64,000 bases of DNA, taken from Lachnospiraceae bacterium. GTDB taxonomy: Bacteria > Bacillota > Clostridia > Lachnospirales > Lachnospiraceae. Positions 1-8,560 of this stretch are shown here, one piece after another (the stretch's first letter is position 1; every line of letters starts with the position of its first letter). The stretch covers positions 37,533-101,532 of the forward strand of contig JAQYAY010000024.1 in assembly GCA_029338735.1 (NCBI GenBank), written 5' to 3'. Under the pieces are notes generated by a model, which ran no database searches, had not been told where the DNA came from, and worked only from the letters and a program-made list of their open reading frames with translations. Both the position numbers and the translations under genes were made by a program.

Positions 1-463
1 TCTTCTTGAGCTTCACTCTGACTTCCTTGATCCAGTCTGATATCTCTCTGATCTCATCCGTATTCACACGCATCCTCTCGTATGCATATGCCACGGACAG
101 TTCCATCAGATGATCATTGGCAGCCTTCAGCTCCTTCGGGATCTCAAGGAGACGATCCTCAATGTCCTCTATCCTCTGGTTCGTCTCATCGATCATTGTA
201 GCGTCCTTGGTGACATTTGTCGAGCCAGCCTGGTCCACATGATCTACAATATTGGCCATCAGCTTCTTCTTGACCTTTTTCAGCTCTTTAAGATCATTAT
301 TCAGACCGCCCTGTTCTTTCAGGATCTCATTTACCTTTACCTCGGCATCTTTGATGTCATCAGGCTTGCCCTCAAGGGCAAAGAGTCTGTGCCACTTCTG
401 GTCAAGAACTAATATCGGAATCTTCGTCTGCGCGACCTTTTTTCGTATCTCCTCATCATCCAT
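1..463 (-). CDS. partial conserved hypothetical, coiled-coil protein
   Basis: The reading frame is open from an ATG at 463 down to the window edge, so the C-terminus is missing (at least 154 residues are visible). A strong GGAGGG site lies just upstream of the ATG. The product begins MDDEEIRKKVAQTK and has a short conserved-looking stretch (IPILVLDQKWHRLF), followed by long heptad-like charged helices rich in K, E, D and L (ELKKVKKKL, IEDIEDRLLEIPKEL), which suggests a cytoplasmic coiled coil. No enzyme motif is visible and I do not recognise the family. It follows rex by 45 bp on the same strand and could be cotranscribed with it. Confidence 0.75.
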   Translation of the reverse strand, partial: MDDEEIRKKVAQTKIPILVLDQKWHRLFALEGKPDDIKDAEVKVNEILKEQGGLNNDLKELKKVKKKLMANIVDHVDQAGSTNVTKDATMIDETNQRIEDIEDRLLEIPKELKAANDHLMELSVAYAYERMRVNTDEIREISDWIKEVRVKLKK

Positions 464-508
464 ATTACATCCCTCCAACAGCCAGGTTAATTAAGGAAGT
501 TCTTACGG

Positions 509-1132
509 TCACCTTTCGGCCATATTATAAGACAGCTGCATCAGTGAATCTGAGAGGTGTACGTTCTCAACTACAACGTCTTTTGGCACCATCAGATCTA
601 CATGTGCAAAATTCCAGAAAGCCCTGACTCCGAGATTCACGAGGTACTCTGCTACCGGCATGGCCGCTTCTTTTGGCAGAGTAAGCACTGCTATATCCAC
701 ACGATGCTCCTTGATGAAATCCTCGAACTCATCTACCATCTGTATTGATATTCCGCTGATCTTCTTTCCCTTTTTCTCAGGATCCACATCGAATAGCCCG
801 ACCATTCTGAATGGCAGTTTCTCAAAGCTCACATAGTTTGCAATGGCTGCTCCGAGATTACCGACTCCGAAGAGTGCCACATTGTGCACCATGGTGAGCC
901 CCAGTATCCTGCCGATCTCTTCATAGAGGAACTGGACATTGTATCCGTATCCCTGCTGTCCGAACCCGCCGAAATTGTTGAGATCCTGCCTGATCTGCGA
1001 TGCCGTGACATGCATTCTCGCCGACAGCTCTTTGGATGAGATTCTCTCGACTCCGTTCTCGAGCAGTTCTCCCAGATATCTATAATACCTGGGCATCCTT
1101 CTGATGACAGCCTGTGAAATATTATGTTCCAT
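509..1132 (-). CDS. rex: redox-sensing transcriptional repressor Rex
   Basis: This 207-residue protein has the usual Rex length. Residues 1-80 form the winged-helix DNA-binding part (ISQAVIRRMPRYYRYL, then SKELSARMHVTASQIRQDL). The rest is a Rossmann domain with the NAD(H)-binding loop GVGNLGAA. Rex family proteins release DNA when the NADH/NAD+ ratio rises and control fermentation and NADH-reoxidation genes in Gram-positive bacteria. The start ATG shares one base with the stop of the upstream ABC-F gene (TAATG), implying translational coupling. Acetate kinase and other fermentation genes elsewhere in the window are plausible targets, but I did not identify a Rex operator. Confidence 0.95.
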   Translation of the reverse strand: MEHNISQAVIRRMPRYYRYLGELLENGVERISSKELSARMHVTASQIRQDLNNFGGFGQQGYGYNVQFLYEEIGRILGLTMVHNVALFGVGNLGAAIANYVSFEKLPFRMVGLFDVDPEKKGKKISGISIQMVDEFEDFIKEHRVDIAVLTLPKEAAMPVAEYLVNLGVRAFWNFAHVDLMVPKDVVVENVHLSDSLMQLSYNMAER

Positions 1133-3051
1133 TATTCAGCCAACCCTTCCCACTTATCATAAAGCTTTTTGAGCTCGTCATCAAGAGAATTTAATTCTTT
1201 TGTGAGCTCATTCAGCCTAGCTGAATTCTTTGCTACCTCTGGATCTTCGAACTTTTTATTGATCTCGTCCTTTGCAGCTTCCTTTTCTTCTATTTCTTTC
1301 TCAATGGCCGCTATTTCACGTTCCTTTTTCTGCTTCGCCCTGGCTTCTTCCTTCTGCTTCTTCCAGTCATCTACAGAACTGTTTTTGTCCTCGTCACTAT
1401 CCCCTATATCCTCAGTTCTCTCCGAGATACCATAGTCCGTCCTTATCTCATCACGCTTCTTAAGATAATAATCGTAATTACCCAGGTACTCGTGAATTCC
1501 GTCTTTTTTCAGTTCAAGAATTCTCGTGGCTGTCTGGTTCGCGAAGTATCTGTCATGAGACACATAGAGCACTGTGCCATCGTAATTGTTCAGCGCATGC
1601 TCGAGGATCTCCTTAGAGTCCATATCCAGATGGTTCGTAGGCTCGTCGAGGATCAGGAAGTTGGCCCCACTAAGCATAAGCTTTGCAAGGGAGATTCGTC
1701 CTCTCTCACCACCTGACAGGTCACGGATCTGCTTGTAGGCCTCATCTTCACGGAAAAGGAAAGCCGCAAGGACATTTCTGACTCTCGTATTATTCAGATT
1801 CGGATATGCATCCTGCATCTCATCGAAAAGTGTATTGTCCTCATTGAAGCCGTGCTGCTCCTGGTCATAGTATCCGATAGTGACACCGGCTCCTAATTTT
1901 ATCTTTCCTGAATCAGCCGGGAAGATATTATTTATTATCTTGAGGATCGTTGACTTGCCAATTCCGTTGTCTCCGATCAGAGCTACCTTTTCGCCTCTTT
2001 TTATCTCAAAAGATATATTCGAAAAAATCCGCATTCCGTCAAATGACTTGGACAGATTCTCGACTGTCAGCACATCTTTTCCACTTGTAGAAAGCGGCGA
2101 AAGTGACAGTTTCATCGAGTTACCTGGTTCCTTTGGCTTCTCAATACGGTCTATCTTGTCGAGAACTTTCTTACGGCTCTCTGCTCTTTTTATCGACTTC
2201 TCACGGTTGAAGCTCTGCAGCTTCTCGATGACTTTTTCCTCATGTTCTATCTTCTTCTGCTGCTTCTCGTATTCTCTCTCCTGAGTCAGCAGGAACAGAT
2301 CCTTCTGCTGCATGAATGCAGAGTAGTTGCCATTATAGTCATGAGCTTTTTCACCGGACAGATCTATACATCTCGTGACCGTCCTGTCGAGGAAATACCT
2401 GTCATGAGCAACGATAATGACTGCCCCGCTATAATTCACGAGGAAATTTTCAAGCCATTCTATGGAACGCAGGTCCAGATGGTTTATTGGCTCATCAAGA
2501 AGCAGGAGATCAGGATTCGTCACAAGAAGCTTCGACAGGGCTACTCTTGTCTTCTGTCCTCCTGAGATCTCTGACATCTTTTTGTCAAAATCCTCCTCGG
2601 CGAAGCCCAGTCCTTTCAGGGTTCCGCCTACTCTTGACAGATACGAGTCTCCGCCTTCGAGCATGTATTCATGAGACAGCTTCTGGTATGAATCCATAAG
2701 CTTCGTGAGGTCATCCCCACTTACGGTCTTCATATCAGACTCCATTTTTCTGAGCTGTGCCTCCATGTCAAGGATATCTTCCCTGGCATGATACACATAT
2801 TCATAAATGGTGCCCGGATAGTCCGCATCCTGGTACTGCGCCAGATATCCGTATGTAGAGTCCTTAGCAAAAACAACGCTTCCCGAGTCTGCAGGTTCCT
2901 CGCCTACTATGACTTTGAGAAGCGTAGATTTGCCGCAGCCATTGTTGCCCACAATGGCTACGTGCTCATGTTCTCTTATCTGAAAAGACAGGTCCTTAAA
3001 TACTACCTTGTCTCCAAAACTTTTTGTCAGATCAGAAACACTTAATATCAT
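1132..3051 (-). CDS. ABC-F family ATP-binding protein (Uup/YfmM type)
   Basis: This 639-residue soluble protein has two ABC ATPase domains and no membrane segments, the ABC-F pattern; members act on the ribosome in translation or antibiotic protection. Domain 1 has Walker A GNNGCGKST and signature SGGQKTRVALSKL. Domain 2 has Walker A GDNGIGKST, signature SGGERGRISLAKL and LDEPTNHLD. A charged linker (roughly residues 240-310) separates them, and residues after about 570 form a basic/acidic coiled coil, as in Uup-like members. Odd point: the first Walker B region reads DEPINHLD rather than the near-invariant DEPTNHLD. It is translationally coupled to rex. Whether it is a housekeeping or resistance ABC-F cannot be decided from sequence alone. 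Confidence 0.9.
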   Translation of the reverse strand: MILSVSDLTKSFGDKVVFKDLSFQIREHEHVAIVGNNGCGKSTLLKVIVGEEPADSGSVVFAKDSTYGYLAQYQDADYPGTIYEYVYHAREDILDMEAQLRKMESDMKTVSGDDLTKLMDSYQKLSHEYMLEGGDSYLSRVGGTLKGLGFAEEDFDKKMSEISGGQKTRVALSKLLVTNPDLLLLDEPINHLDLRSIEWLENFLVNYSGAVIIVAHDRYFLDRTVTRCIDLSGEKAHDYNGNYSAFMQQKDLFLLTQEREYEKQQKKIEHEEKVIEKLQSFNREKSIKRAESRKKVLDKIDRIEKPKEPGNSMKLSLSPLSTSGKDVLTVENLSKSFDGMRIFSNISFEIKRGEKVALIGDNGIGKSTILKIINNIFPADSGKIKLGAGVTIGYYDQEQHGFNEDNTLFDEMQDAYPNLNNTRVRNVLAAFLFREDEAYKQIRDLSGGERGRISLAKLMLSGANFLILDEPTNHLDMDSKEILEHALNNYDGTVLYVSHDRYFANQTATRILELKKDGIHEYLGNYDYYLKKRDEIRTDYGISERTEDIGDSDEDKNSSVDDWKKQKEEARAKQKKEREIAAIEKEIEEKEAAKDEINKKFEDPEVAKNSARLNELTKELNSLDDELKKLYDKWEGLAE

Positions 3052-3058
3052 ATAAAAT

Positions 3059-4270
3059 TTATCCTAATTCTTTCTCGAGATTTTCTCTGATTGCAAGGAT
3101 GAAGTCCCTGCTATTGAGCTTTGTCGGGTTCGGAAGGGTCGTGATGAGGGCCAGGTCTCCTGTCATCCTGCCTGACTCGATCGTGTCGATCGTTGCCTTT
3201 TCAAGCGCATCTGCGAACCTCACGAGATCTGGCAGATCATCGAGCTGTCCTCTCTTCCTGAGGGCTCCTGTCCAGGCAAAAATAGTTGCTACAGAGTTCG
3301 TGGATGTCTCCTCACCCTTCAGGTACTTGTAGTAATGTCTCTGTACTGTACCATGAGCTGCCTCATACTCGTAATATCCCTGTGGGGAGACGAGTACTGA
3401 TGTCATCATGGCCAGTGAACCGAAGGCTGATGAGAGCATATCACTCATGACATCTCCATCATAGTTCTTGCAGGCCCATATGAATCCGCCGTGGCTCTTC
3501 ATGACACGTGCTACTGCGTCATCTATGAGTGTATAGAAATATGTGATTCCTGCTGCTTCGAACTTGTCCTTGTATTCCTTATCATAGAGTTCCTGGAATA
3601 CGTCCTTGAAGGTGTGATCATATTTCTTTGAGATCGTATCCTTGGTTGCAAACCACAGATCCTGCTTTTTCTCTAATGCAAAAGTAAAGCAGCTTCTTGC
3701 AAAGCTCTCGATTGAGGACAGCAGATTATGCTGTCCCTGTACTACTCCTGGTCCGTCGAATTCATGGACAAGGGCTCTCTCTTCTGTGCCATCCGGCTTC
3801 GTATATACGAGTTCTACCTTACCTGGTCCCGGGATCTTCATCTCTGTTGCACGGTATACGTCTCCGTATGCGTGACGGGCGATCGTGATTGGCTTCTCCC
3901 AGGTCTTGACATTCGGCTCAATACCCTTTACGACTATCGGTGCCCTGAATACTGTTCCGTCGAGGATTGCACGGATTGTGCCGTTAGGGCTCTTGTACAT
4001 CTTCTTCAGATTGTACTCTTTGACTCTGGCGGCATTCGGGGTGATCGTTGCGCACTTTACTGCGACGCCGTATTTCTTCGTTGCGTTACTTGCATCTATT
4101 GTGACCTGATCATCGGTCTCATCTCTGTGCTTCAGGCCGAGGTCGTAGTACTCGGTCTTTAAATCTATGAATGGTGTAAGGAGCTCGTCCTTGATCATCT
4201 TCCAGAGGATACGGGTCATTTCGTCGCCGTCCATTTCGACAAGCGGCGTCTTCATTGTAATCTTTGACAT
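3059..4270 (-). CDS. icd: NADP-dependent isocitrate dehydrogenase
   Basis: This 403-residue enzyme oxidatively decarboxylates isocitrate to 2-oxoglutarate with NADP+. It is the homodimeric, eukaryote-like (type II) form: it begins [19 protein letters not shown] and has the substrate loop [16 protein letters not shown], the stretch [17 protein letters not shown] and the cofactor-side motif [11 protein letters not shown]. Length fits the family. The product feeds glutamate dehydrogenase, encoded 10 kb away. A ribosome site (AGGAG) precedes the ATG. It lies 7 bp upstream of the ABC-F gene and may lead the icd-ABC-F-rex transcript. The region upstream of icd holds a palindromic element and a minisatellite, described separately. 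Confidence 0.95.
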   Translation of the reverse strand: MSKITMKTPLVEMDGDEMTRILWKMIKDELLTPFIDLKTEYYDLGLKHRDETDDQVTIDASNATKKYGVAVKCATITPNAARVKEYNLKKMYKSPNGTIRAILDGTVFRAPIVVKGIEPNVKTWEKPITIARHAYGDVYRATEMKIPGPGKVELVYTKPDGTEERALVHEFDGPGVVQGQHNLLSSIESFARSCFTFALEKKQDLWFATKDTISKKYDHTFKDVFQELYDKEYKDKFEAAGITYFYTLIDDAVARVMKSHGGFIWACKNYDGDVMSDMLSSAFGSLAMMTSVLVSPQGYYEYEAAHGTVQRHYYKYLKGEETSTNSVATIFAWTGALRKRGQLDDLPDLVRFADALEKATIDTIESGRMTGDLALITTLPNPTKLNSRDFILAIRENLEKELG

Positions 4271-4292
4271 TTTTATCTCCTATTTGTCGGTC

Positions 4293-4423
4293 AGAGAGCA
4301 AACGCAGGTTTTTCGAGACACGCTCTCGCTCTGTTCTCAACGCAGCGGACGCATAAGGCCGCATAGAACGCGGCCTAAGCGCCGGCGTTTCGAAAGGTCT
4401 CTCAAAACCTCTTTTGCTCTCTT
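4293..4423. repeat. palindromic GC-rich element, copy 1 (icd-leuS interval)
   Basis: About 130 bp bounded by inverted arms: left AGAGAGCAAAcgcAGGTTTT, and a right arm that is the complement of AGAGAGCAAAAGAGGTTTT. The GC-rich core (4311-4406) aligns over about 95 bp with the reverse complement of 39804-39899, sharing CGCTCTCGCT, GCAGCGGACGCATA and GCGCCGGCGT. No protein is encoded. With the tandem repeats that follow, it fills the 407-bp gene-free interval 4271-4677. Confidence 0.7.
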
Positions 4424-4440
4424 CCCTCTAGAATCAGTTA

Positions 4441-4692
4441 ATTCATTACAAAGCTTAGAATTCAGACTTATAACCTATTACTTCATTACAAAGCTTAGAA
4501 TTCAGACTTATAAACTATTACTTCATTACGAAGCTTAGAATTCAGACTTATAAACTATTACTTCATTACGAAGCTTAGAATTCAGACTTTTAAACTATTA
4601 CTTCATTACGAAGCTTAGAATTCAGACTTATAAACTATTACTTCATTACGAAGCTTAGAATTCAGACTTATAAACTATTACTTCATTACGAA
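4441..4692. repeat. 40-bp tandem repeat (minisatellite), six copies plus leuS end
   Basis: Six consecutive 40-bp units start at 4441, 4481, 4521, 4561, 4601 and 4641, differing by only one to three substitutions. Each contains an AAGCTTAGAATTC block. A seventh partial unit (from 4681) is the 3' end of leuS itself, so the array looks like serial duplication of the leuS stop-codon region. Spacing is exactly periodic with no unique spacers, unlike CRISPR. Confidence 0.95.
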
Positions 4693-7092
4693 GTTAATGA
4701 TACGGCCTGGGACGAAGATTTCCTTGACTACGTTGCCTGTCAGCTTATCCGCGATTTCCTTACGAGCTGCTGCGAGGGCGTCGTCCTTCCTGACGTCCTT
4801 TGGAAGAGAGATGACTGCCTTGGTCTTGCCATTGATCTGAACTGGCATCTGGATATCATCCTCTTCTGTGAGCTTCTCATCCCACTCTGGCCATCTCTCC
4901 TCGAAGACTGAGGTCGTATAGCCGAGATGCTCATGCATCTCCTCTGCGAGATGTGGTGCAAACGGTGCGAGAAGGACTGTGAGGGTCTCAAGTGTCTTCT
5001 TATCGACTCCGCCCTTCTTCGCGATCTCGGTCAGAGTATTGGTATACTCCATGAAACCCGAAACCACTGTATTCAGTGAAAATGCCTCAAGACGGGTCGT
5101 GATGGTCTTTATCATCTGATTCCTGATACGGATGAGTTCCTTTGTCTCAGGCGCGTTTTTCCCGCTTTCCTCTGTAACGAGCTTATAGACCTTCTTTAAG
5201 AATCTATTGATTCCCTCGATGCCTCTGTCATCCCAGGCGCTGTCAAGCTCTGGCGGTCCTATGAAAAGCTCATACATACGAAGTGAATCGCAGCCATAAT
5301 CTCTTATCATGTCATCAGGAGAAACGACATTTCCAAGGGACTTACTCATCTTGATTCCCTTCGGTCCAAGGATCATTCCCTGGTTGAAAAGCTTCTTGAA
5401 CGGCTCGTCAAAATCTATCACACCTATATCATGCAGGAACTTGGTCCAGAATCTGGCATAGAGCAGGTGAAGCACCGCATGCTCCACTCCTCCGATATAC
5501 ATATCTACCGGAAGATACTTGTCTGCCTTCTCACGGCTCACGAGCTCCTTGTCATTATGCACATCCACATATCTGAGGAAATACCATGATGACCCTGCCC
5601 ACTGTGGCATTGTATTGGTCTCTCTCTTGGCCGGGCCTCCGCAGCACGGGCAGGTAGTATTGACCCAGTCCGTCATTGATGCAAGCGGTGATTCGCCCGT
5701 ATCCGTAGGCTGATATGACTTCACATCCGGAAGAACCACAGGAAGCTGATCCTCCGGTACCGGAACCGCTCCGCACTTCGGGCAGTGGATGATAGGGATA
5801 GGCTCGCCCCAATATCTCTGACGCGAGAATACCCAGTCACGGAGCTTGTAGCTGACTGTCCGCCTGCCGAGTCCCATCTTCTCTATCATATCAGGCGCTT
5901 CTGCCTTGAGCTTCTCAGAGTCCATTCCGTTCCAGTCACCGGAATTGATCATCTTGCCCTTTGCCTCTACATACGGCTCATCCATATCTGTCATATCAGA
6001 GCCATCCGGGCTTATTACCGGAATGATCTTTAGTCCGAACTTCTTTGCGAAATCCCAGTCTCTCTGATCATGGGCTGGAACACACATGATGGCTCCTGTT
6101 CCGTGATCCGCAAGCACATAGTCGGAGATCCAGATAGGAACCTCCGCTCCGTTCAGAGGGTCAATCGCGTATGAACCTGTCCATACTCCGGTCTTCTCCT
6201 TATTCTGTACCCTGTCAACATTTGACTTGTTGGCTGCTGCCTTGCAGTATGCCTCTACCTCTTCTCTCCTGTCATCGGTGGTAAGATACTTTACCATCTC
6301 ATGCTCTGGAGAGAGCACCATGAAGGTAGCTCCGTAAAGGGTATCTGGTCTTGTGGTAAAGACTGTAATAGCCTTATCCGGGTCATCCTTGAGCGGGAAA
6401 TTGACCTCTGCGCCGTATGATCTTCCGATCCAGTCCGTCTGCATCTTCTTGACCTTCTCAGGCCAGTCGAGATCCTTGAGCCCGTCTAATAGTCTGTCTG
6501 CATATGCTGTGATCTTAAGCATCCACTGACGGAGGTTCTTCTTGGTTACAGGGGTGCCGCATCTCTCGCAGATACCGCCCTCCGCCTCCTCATTCGCCAG
6601 CACTGCCTTGCAGTGAGGACACCAGTTAAGCGGCATCTGTTTCTCATAAGCCAGCCCGTGCTTGAACATTTGGACAAAGATCCACTGTGTCCACTTGTAG
6701 TATGACGGATCTGTGGTATTGATCTCCATGTCCCAGTCATAGACTGCACCGATCTGCTGCACCTGACGCTTGATATTCGCTATATTCTTCGCGGTGGAAA
6801 TCGACGGATGCTGACCGGTCTTTATGGCATAGTTCTCTGCCGGGAGTCCGAATGCATCCCAGCCCATCGGGTGGATCACATAGTATCCGTGCATCAGCTT
6901 ATATCTGCTCCAGACATCGGAGATCACGTATCCTCTCCAGTGTCCTACATGCAGTCCTGCGCCTGACGGATATGGAAACATATCCAGACAGTAATACTTT
7001 GGTTTCTTATCGTCCTTTGGATTTACCGGTTTCTCTTCCCAGATCTTGCGCCATTTATCTTCTACGGCGCGATGGTTGTAAATAGTATCCAT
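4678..7092 (-). CDS. leuS: leucyl-tRNA synthetase
   Basis: This class I synthetase of 804 residues charges tRNA-Leu. The HIGH-type motif appears as GLHVGHWRGY near the N-terminus and the KMSKS loop as GIKMSKSLGN. Between them are the CP1 editing domain (TTRPDTLYGATFMVLSPEHE) and two Cys-rich zinc-like clusters (CPHCKA..CERCG and CPKCG..CPCCGG). I chose the ATG at 7092, preceded by GGAGGAAGAA; two in-frame ATGs further upstream would place this ribosome site inside the coding region. The C-terminus (INFVMK) is encoded in the first unit of the 40-bp minisatellite, so repeat changes could alter it. A consensus promoter lies at 7125-7153. Confidence 0.97.
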   Translation of the reverse strand: MDTIYNHRAVEDKWRKIWEEKPVNPKDDKKPKYYCLDMFPYPSGAGLHVGHWRGYVISDVWSRYKLMHGYYVIHPMGWDAFGLPAENYAIKTGQHPSISTAKNIANIKRQVQQIGAVYDWDMEINTTDPSYYKWTQWIFVQMFKHGLAYEKQMPLNWCPHCKAVLANEEAEGGICERCGTPVTKKNLRQWMLKITAYADRLLDGLKDLDWPEKVKKMQTDWIGRSYGAEVNFPLKDDPDKAITVFTTRPDTLYGATFMVLSPEHEMVKYLTTDDRREEVEAYCKAAANKSNVDRVQNKEKTGVWTGSYAIDPLNGAEVPIWISDYVLADHGTGAIMCVPAHDQRDWDFAKKFGLKIIPVISPDGSDMTDMDEPYVEAKGKMINSGDWNGMDSEKLKAEAPDMIEKMGLGRRTVSYKLRDWVFSRQRYWGEPIPIIHCPKCGAVPVPEDQLPVVLPDVKSYQPTDTGESPLASMTDWVNTTCPCCGGPAKRETNTMPQWAGSSWYFLRYVDVHNDKELVSREKADKYLPVDMYIGGVEHAVLHLLYARFWTKFLHDIGVIDFDEPFKKLFNQGMILGPKGIKMSKSLGNVVSPDDMIRDYGCDSLRMYELFIGPPELDSAWDDRGIEGINRFLKKVYKLVTEESGKNAPETKELIRIRNQMIKTITTRLEAFSLNTVVSGFMEYTNTLTEIAKKGGVDKKTLETLTVLLAPFAPHLAEEMHEHLGYTTSVFEERWPEWDEKLTEEDDIQMPVQINGKTKAVISLPKDVRKDDALAAARKEIADKLTGNVVKEIFVPGRIINFVMK

Positions 7093-7124
7093 TTCTTCCT
7101 CCATCGAAAAATACAATTATTCAA

Positions 7125-7153
7125 ATTTTAAGCATTGGAGCCTCTTTTGTCAA
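7125..7153 (-). promoter_or_regulatory. leuS promoter, SigA-type
   Basis: On the minus strand TTGACA (7148-7153), a 17-bp spacer and TAAAAT (7125-7130) lie about 33 bp upstream of the leuS start and downstream of the aroA terminator. The leader is too short for a T-box riboswitch. Confidence 0.8.
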
Positions 7154-7162
7154 GGCAACAAA

Positions 7163-7196
7163 AAAAGATGAAAAAGGGAAGGGGGCCCCTTTTTCA
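7163..7196 (-). terminator. rho-independent terminator after aroA
   Basis: A GAAAAAGGG / CCCCTTTTTC stem read on the minus strand is followed by a T-rich tract (CTTTTTTT). It ends the tyrA-aroA transcript before the leuS promoter. Confidence 0.8.
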
Positions 7197-7268
7197 CCTT
7201 TTGCAACTCAGGTATTCTGATCAGTAGCAGACTGCGGAACAGACTATATCATATCACGTAAATCAATG

Positions 7269-8546
7269 TCAATCAGGGAAAACACTGAAGAAACCCGGAT
7301 ACGAGATATTCACACATGACGGGTCATCAAGAGTTGTCTCTCCATCTGCATTAAGCGCGGCAACTGCGAAACTCATAGCAATGCGATGATCCTTGTATGT
7401 CCTGATTGATGCACCATGTAATGGGCGGCCTCCGTTTATGACGTAGCCGTCGTCTGTCGGTGTTATGTCGCAACCCATTGCACTCAGATTCTCTGTGACC
7501 GTGGCAATGCGGTCGGATTCCTTGACTCTGAGTTCTGCTGCGTCTCTTATCACTGTCGTGCCGTCGGCATAGGCAGCCATTACTGCAATCACCGGCAGCT
7601 CATCAATGAGCGTCGGGATTATATCTCCCTCTACAGTCGTACCATGAAGGGATGAGGTCCGTACATTGATATCAGCGACTTCCTCACCAGATACTGTTCT
7701 TCTGTCTGTATAGGAAATATTTCCGCCCATATCCTCTATTACTTTAAGGATTCCTGCCCGGGTAGGATTGATATTTACATTTTTTATCAGAATATCTGCA
7801 TCCTCGCAGATGAGTCCTGCCACTAGAAAATATGCTGCCGAAGAGATATCACCGGGCACTGTAATATCCTGTCCATGAAGAACCGGCTCCGGATCTACCT
7901 CGACATAATGTTTTTCTTCATCTGTCTTTACAGAAGCACCGAATCCGCGAAGCATGAGCTCAGTATGATTCCTTGAAATAGCCGGCTCAGTGACAGAAGT
8001 CTTCCCGTCAGCATATAGTCCGGCAAAGAGCACGCATGACTTCACCTGTGCCGATGCGACCGGAGAAATATAATCAATGCCGTGGAGATGACCGCCTGTA
8101 ACAGTCATTGGCAGACATCCATTATCTGAATCAATGCCTGCTCCCATCTCAGATAAAGGAGTAATAACTCTCTTCATCGGACGGGTTCTGAGAGAATCAT
8201 CTCCTGTAATAGTCGACGAAAAGTCCTGTCCTGCAAGGATGCCTGACATGAGTCTCGTGGTCGTACCACTGTTACCAGCATCCAGAATACCATCAGGCTG
8301 GTGCAGGCCATGCAGACCTTTTCCGTGAATCGTCACATTGCTGCCATCTCTTTCAATCTCAATTCCCATCTTCTGAAAGCAGGCAATACTTGACAGGCAG
8401 TCTGCACCTTCCAGAAATCCGTGAAGATGAGTATCGCCCTCTGCCAGCGACCCCAGCATGATGCCTCTGTGCGATATTGATTTATCTCCGGGTACTCTTA
8501 TCTCGCCACGGAGATGCCGAATTTTATGCATTTTTGTATACTCCAT
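7269..8546 (-). CDS. aroA: 5-enolpyruvylshikimate-3-phosphate synthase
   Basis: This 425-residue protein catalyses the sixth shikimate step, joining PEP to shikimate-3-phosphate. It opens with the substrate motif VPGDKSISHR and has DAGNSGTTTRLMSG (active-site loop), SAQVKSC and the C-terminal KESDRIATV and DHRIAMSFA motifs, all typical of EPSPS. The start is either the first ATG (MEYTKMHK) or the sixth codon; the ribosome site does not decide clearly. It lies 14 bp downstream of tyrA, forming an aromatic amino acid pair, and its transcript ends at the hairpin at 7163-7196. Confidence 0.96.
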   Translation of the reverse strand: MEYTKMHKIRHLRGEIRVPGDKSISHRGIMLGSLAEGDTHLHGFLEGADCLSSIACFQKMGIEIERDGSNVTIHGKGLHGLHQPDGILDAGNSGTTTRLMSGILAGQDFSSTITGDDSLRTRPMKRVITPLSEMGAGIDSDNGCLPMTVTGGHLHGIDYISPVASAQVKSCVLFAGLYADGKTSVTEPAISRNHTELMLRGFGASVKTDEEKHYVEVDPEPVLHGQDITVPGDISSAAYFLVAGLICEDADILIKNVNINPTRAGILKVIEDMGGNISYTDRRTVSGEEVADINVRTSSLHGTTVEGDIIPTLIDELPVIAVMAAYADGTTVIRDAAELRVKESDRIATVTENLSAMGCDITPTDDGYVINGGRPLHGASIRTYKDHRIAMSFAVAALNADGETTLDDPSCVNISYPGFFSVFPD

Positions 8547-8560
8547 TCCGTCAATATCCT

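Noticed and set aside
4441..4692. Possible CRISPR array
   Set aside because: Units are contiguous 40-bp copies with no unique spacers and no cas genes nearby; it is a minisatellite.
7093..7268. T-box or leader-peptide attenuator before leuS
   Set aside because: The hairpin at 7163-7196 lies upstream of a consensus promoter that leaves only about 30 bp of leader, and no T-box core motif was found; it is better explained as the aroA terminator.
7243..7273. TTGACA with 18-bp spacer and TATAGT at the aroA stop
   Set aside because: Its transcript would run straight into the terminator before leuS; the promoter at 7125-7153 is better placed and spaced.
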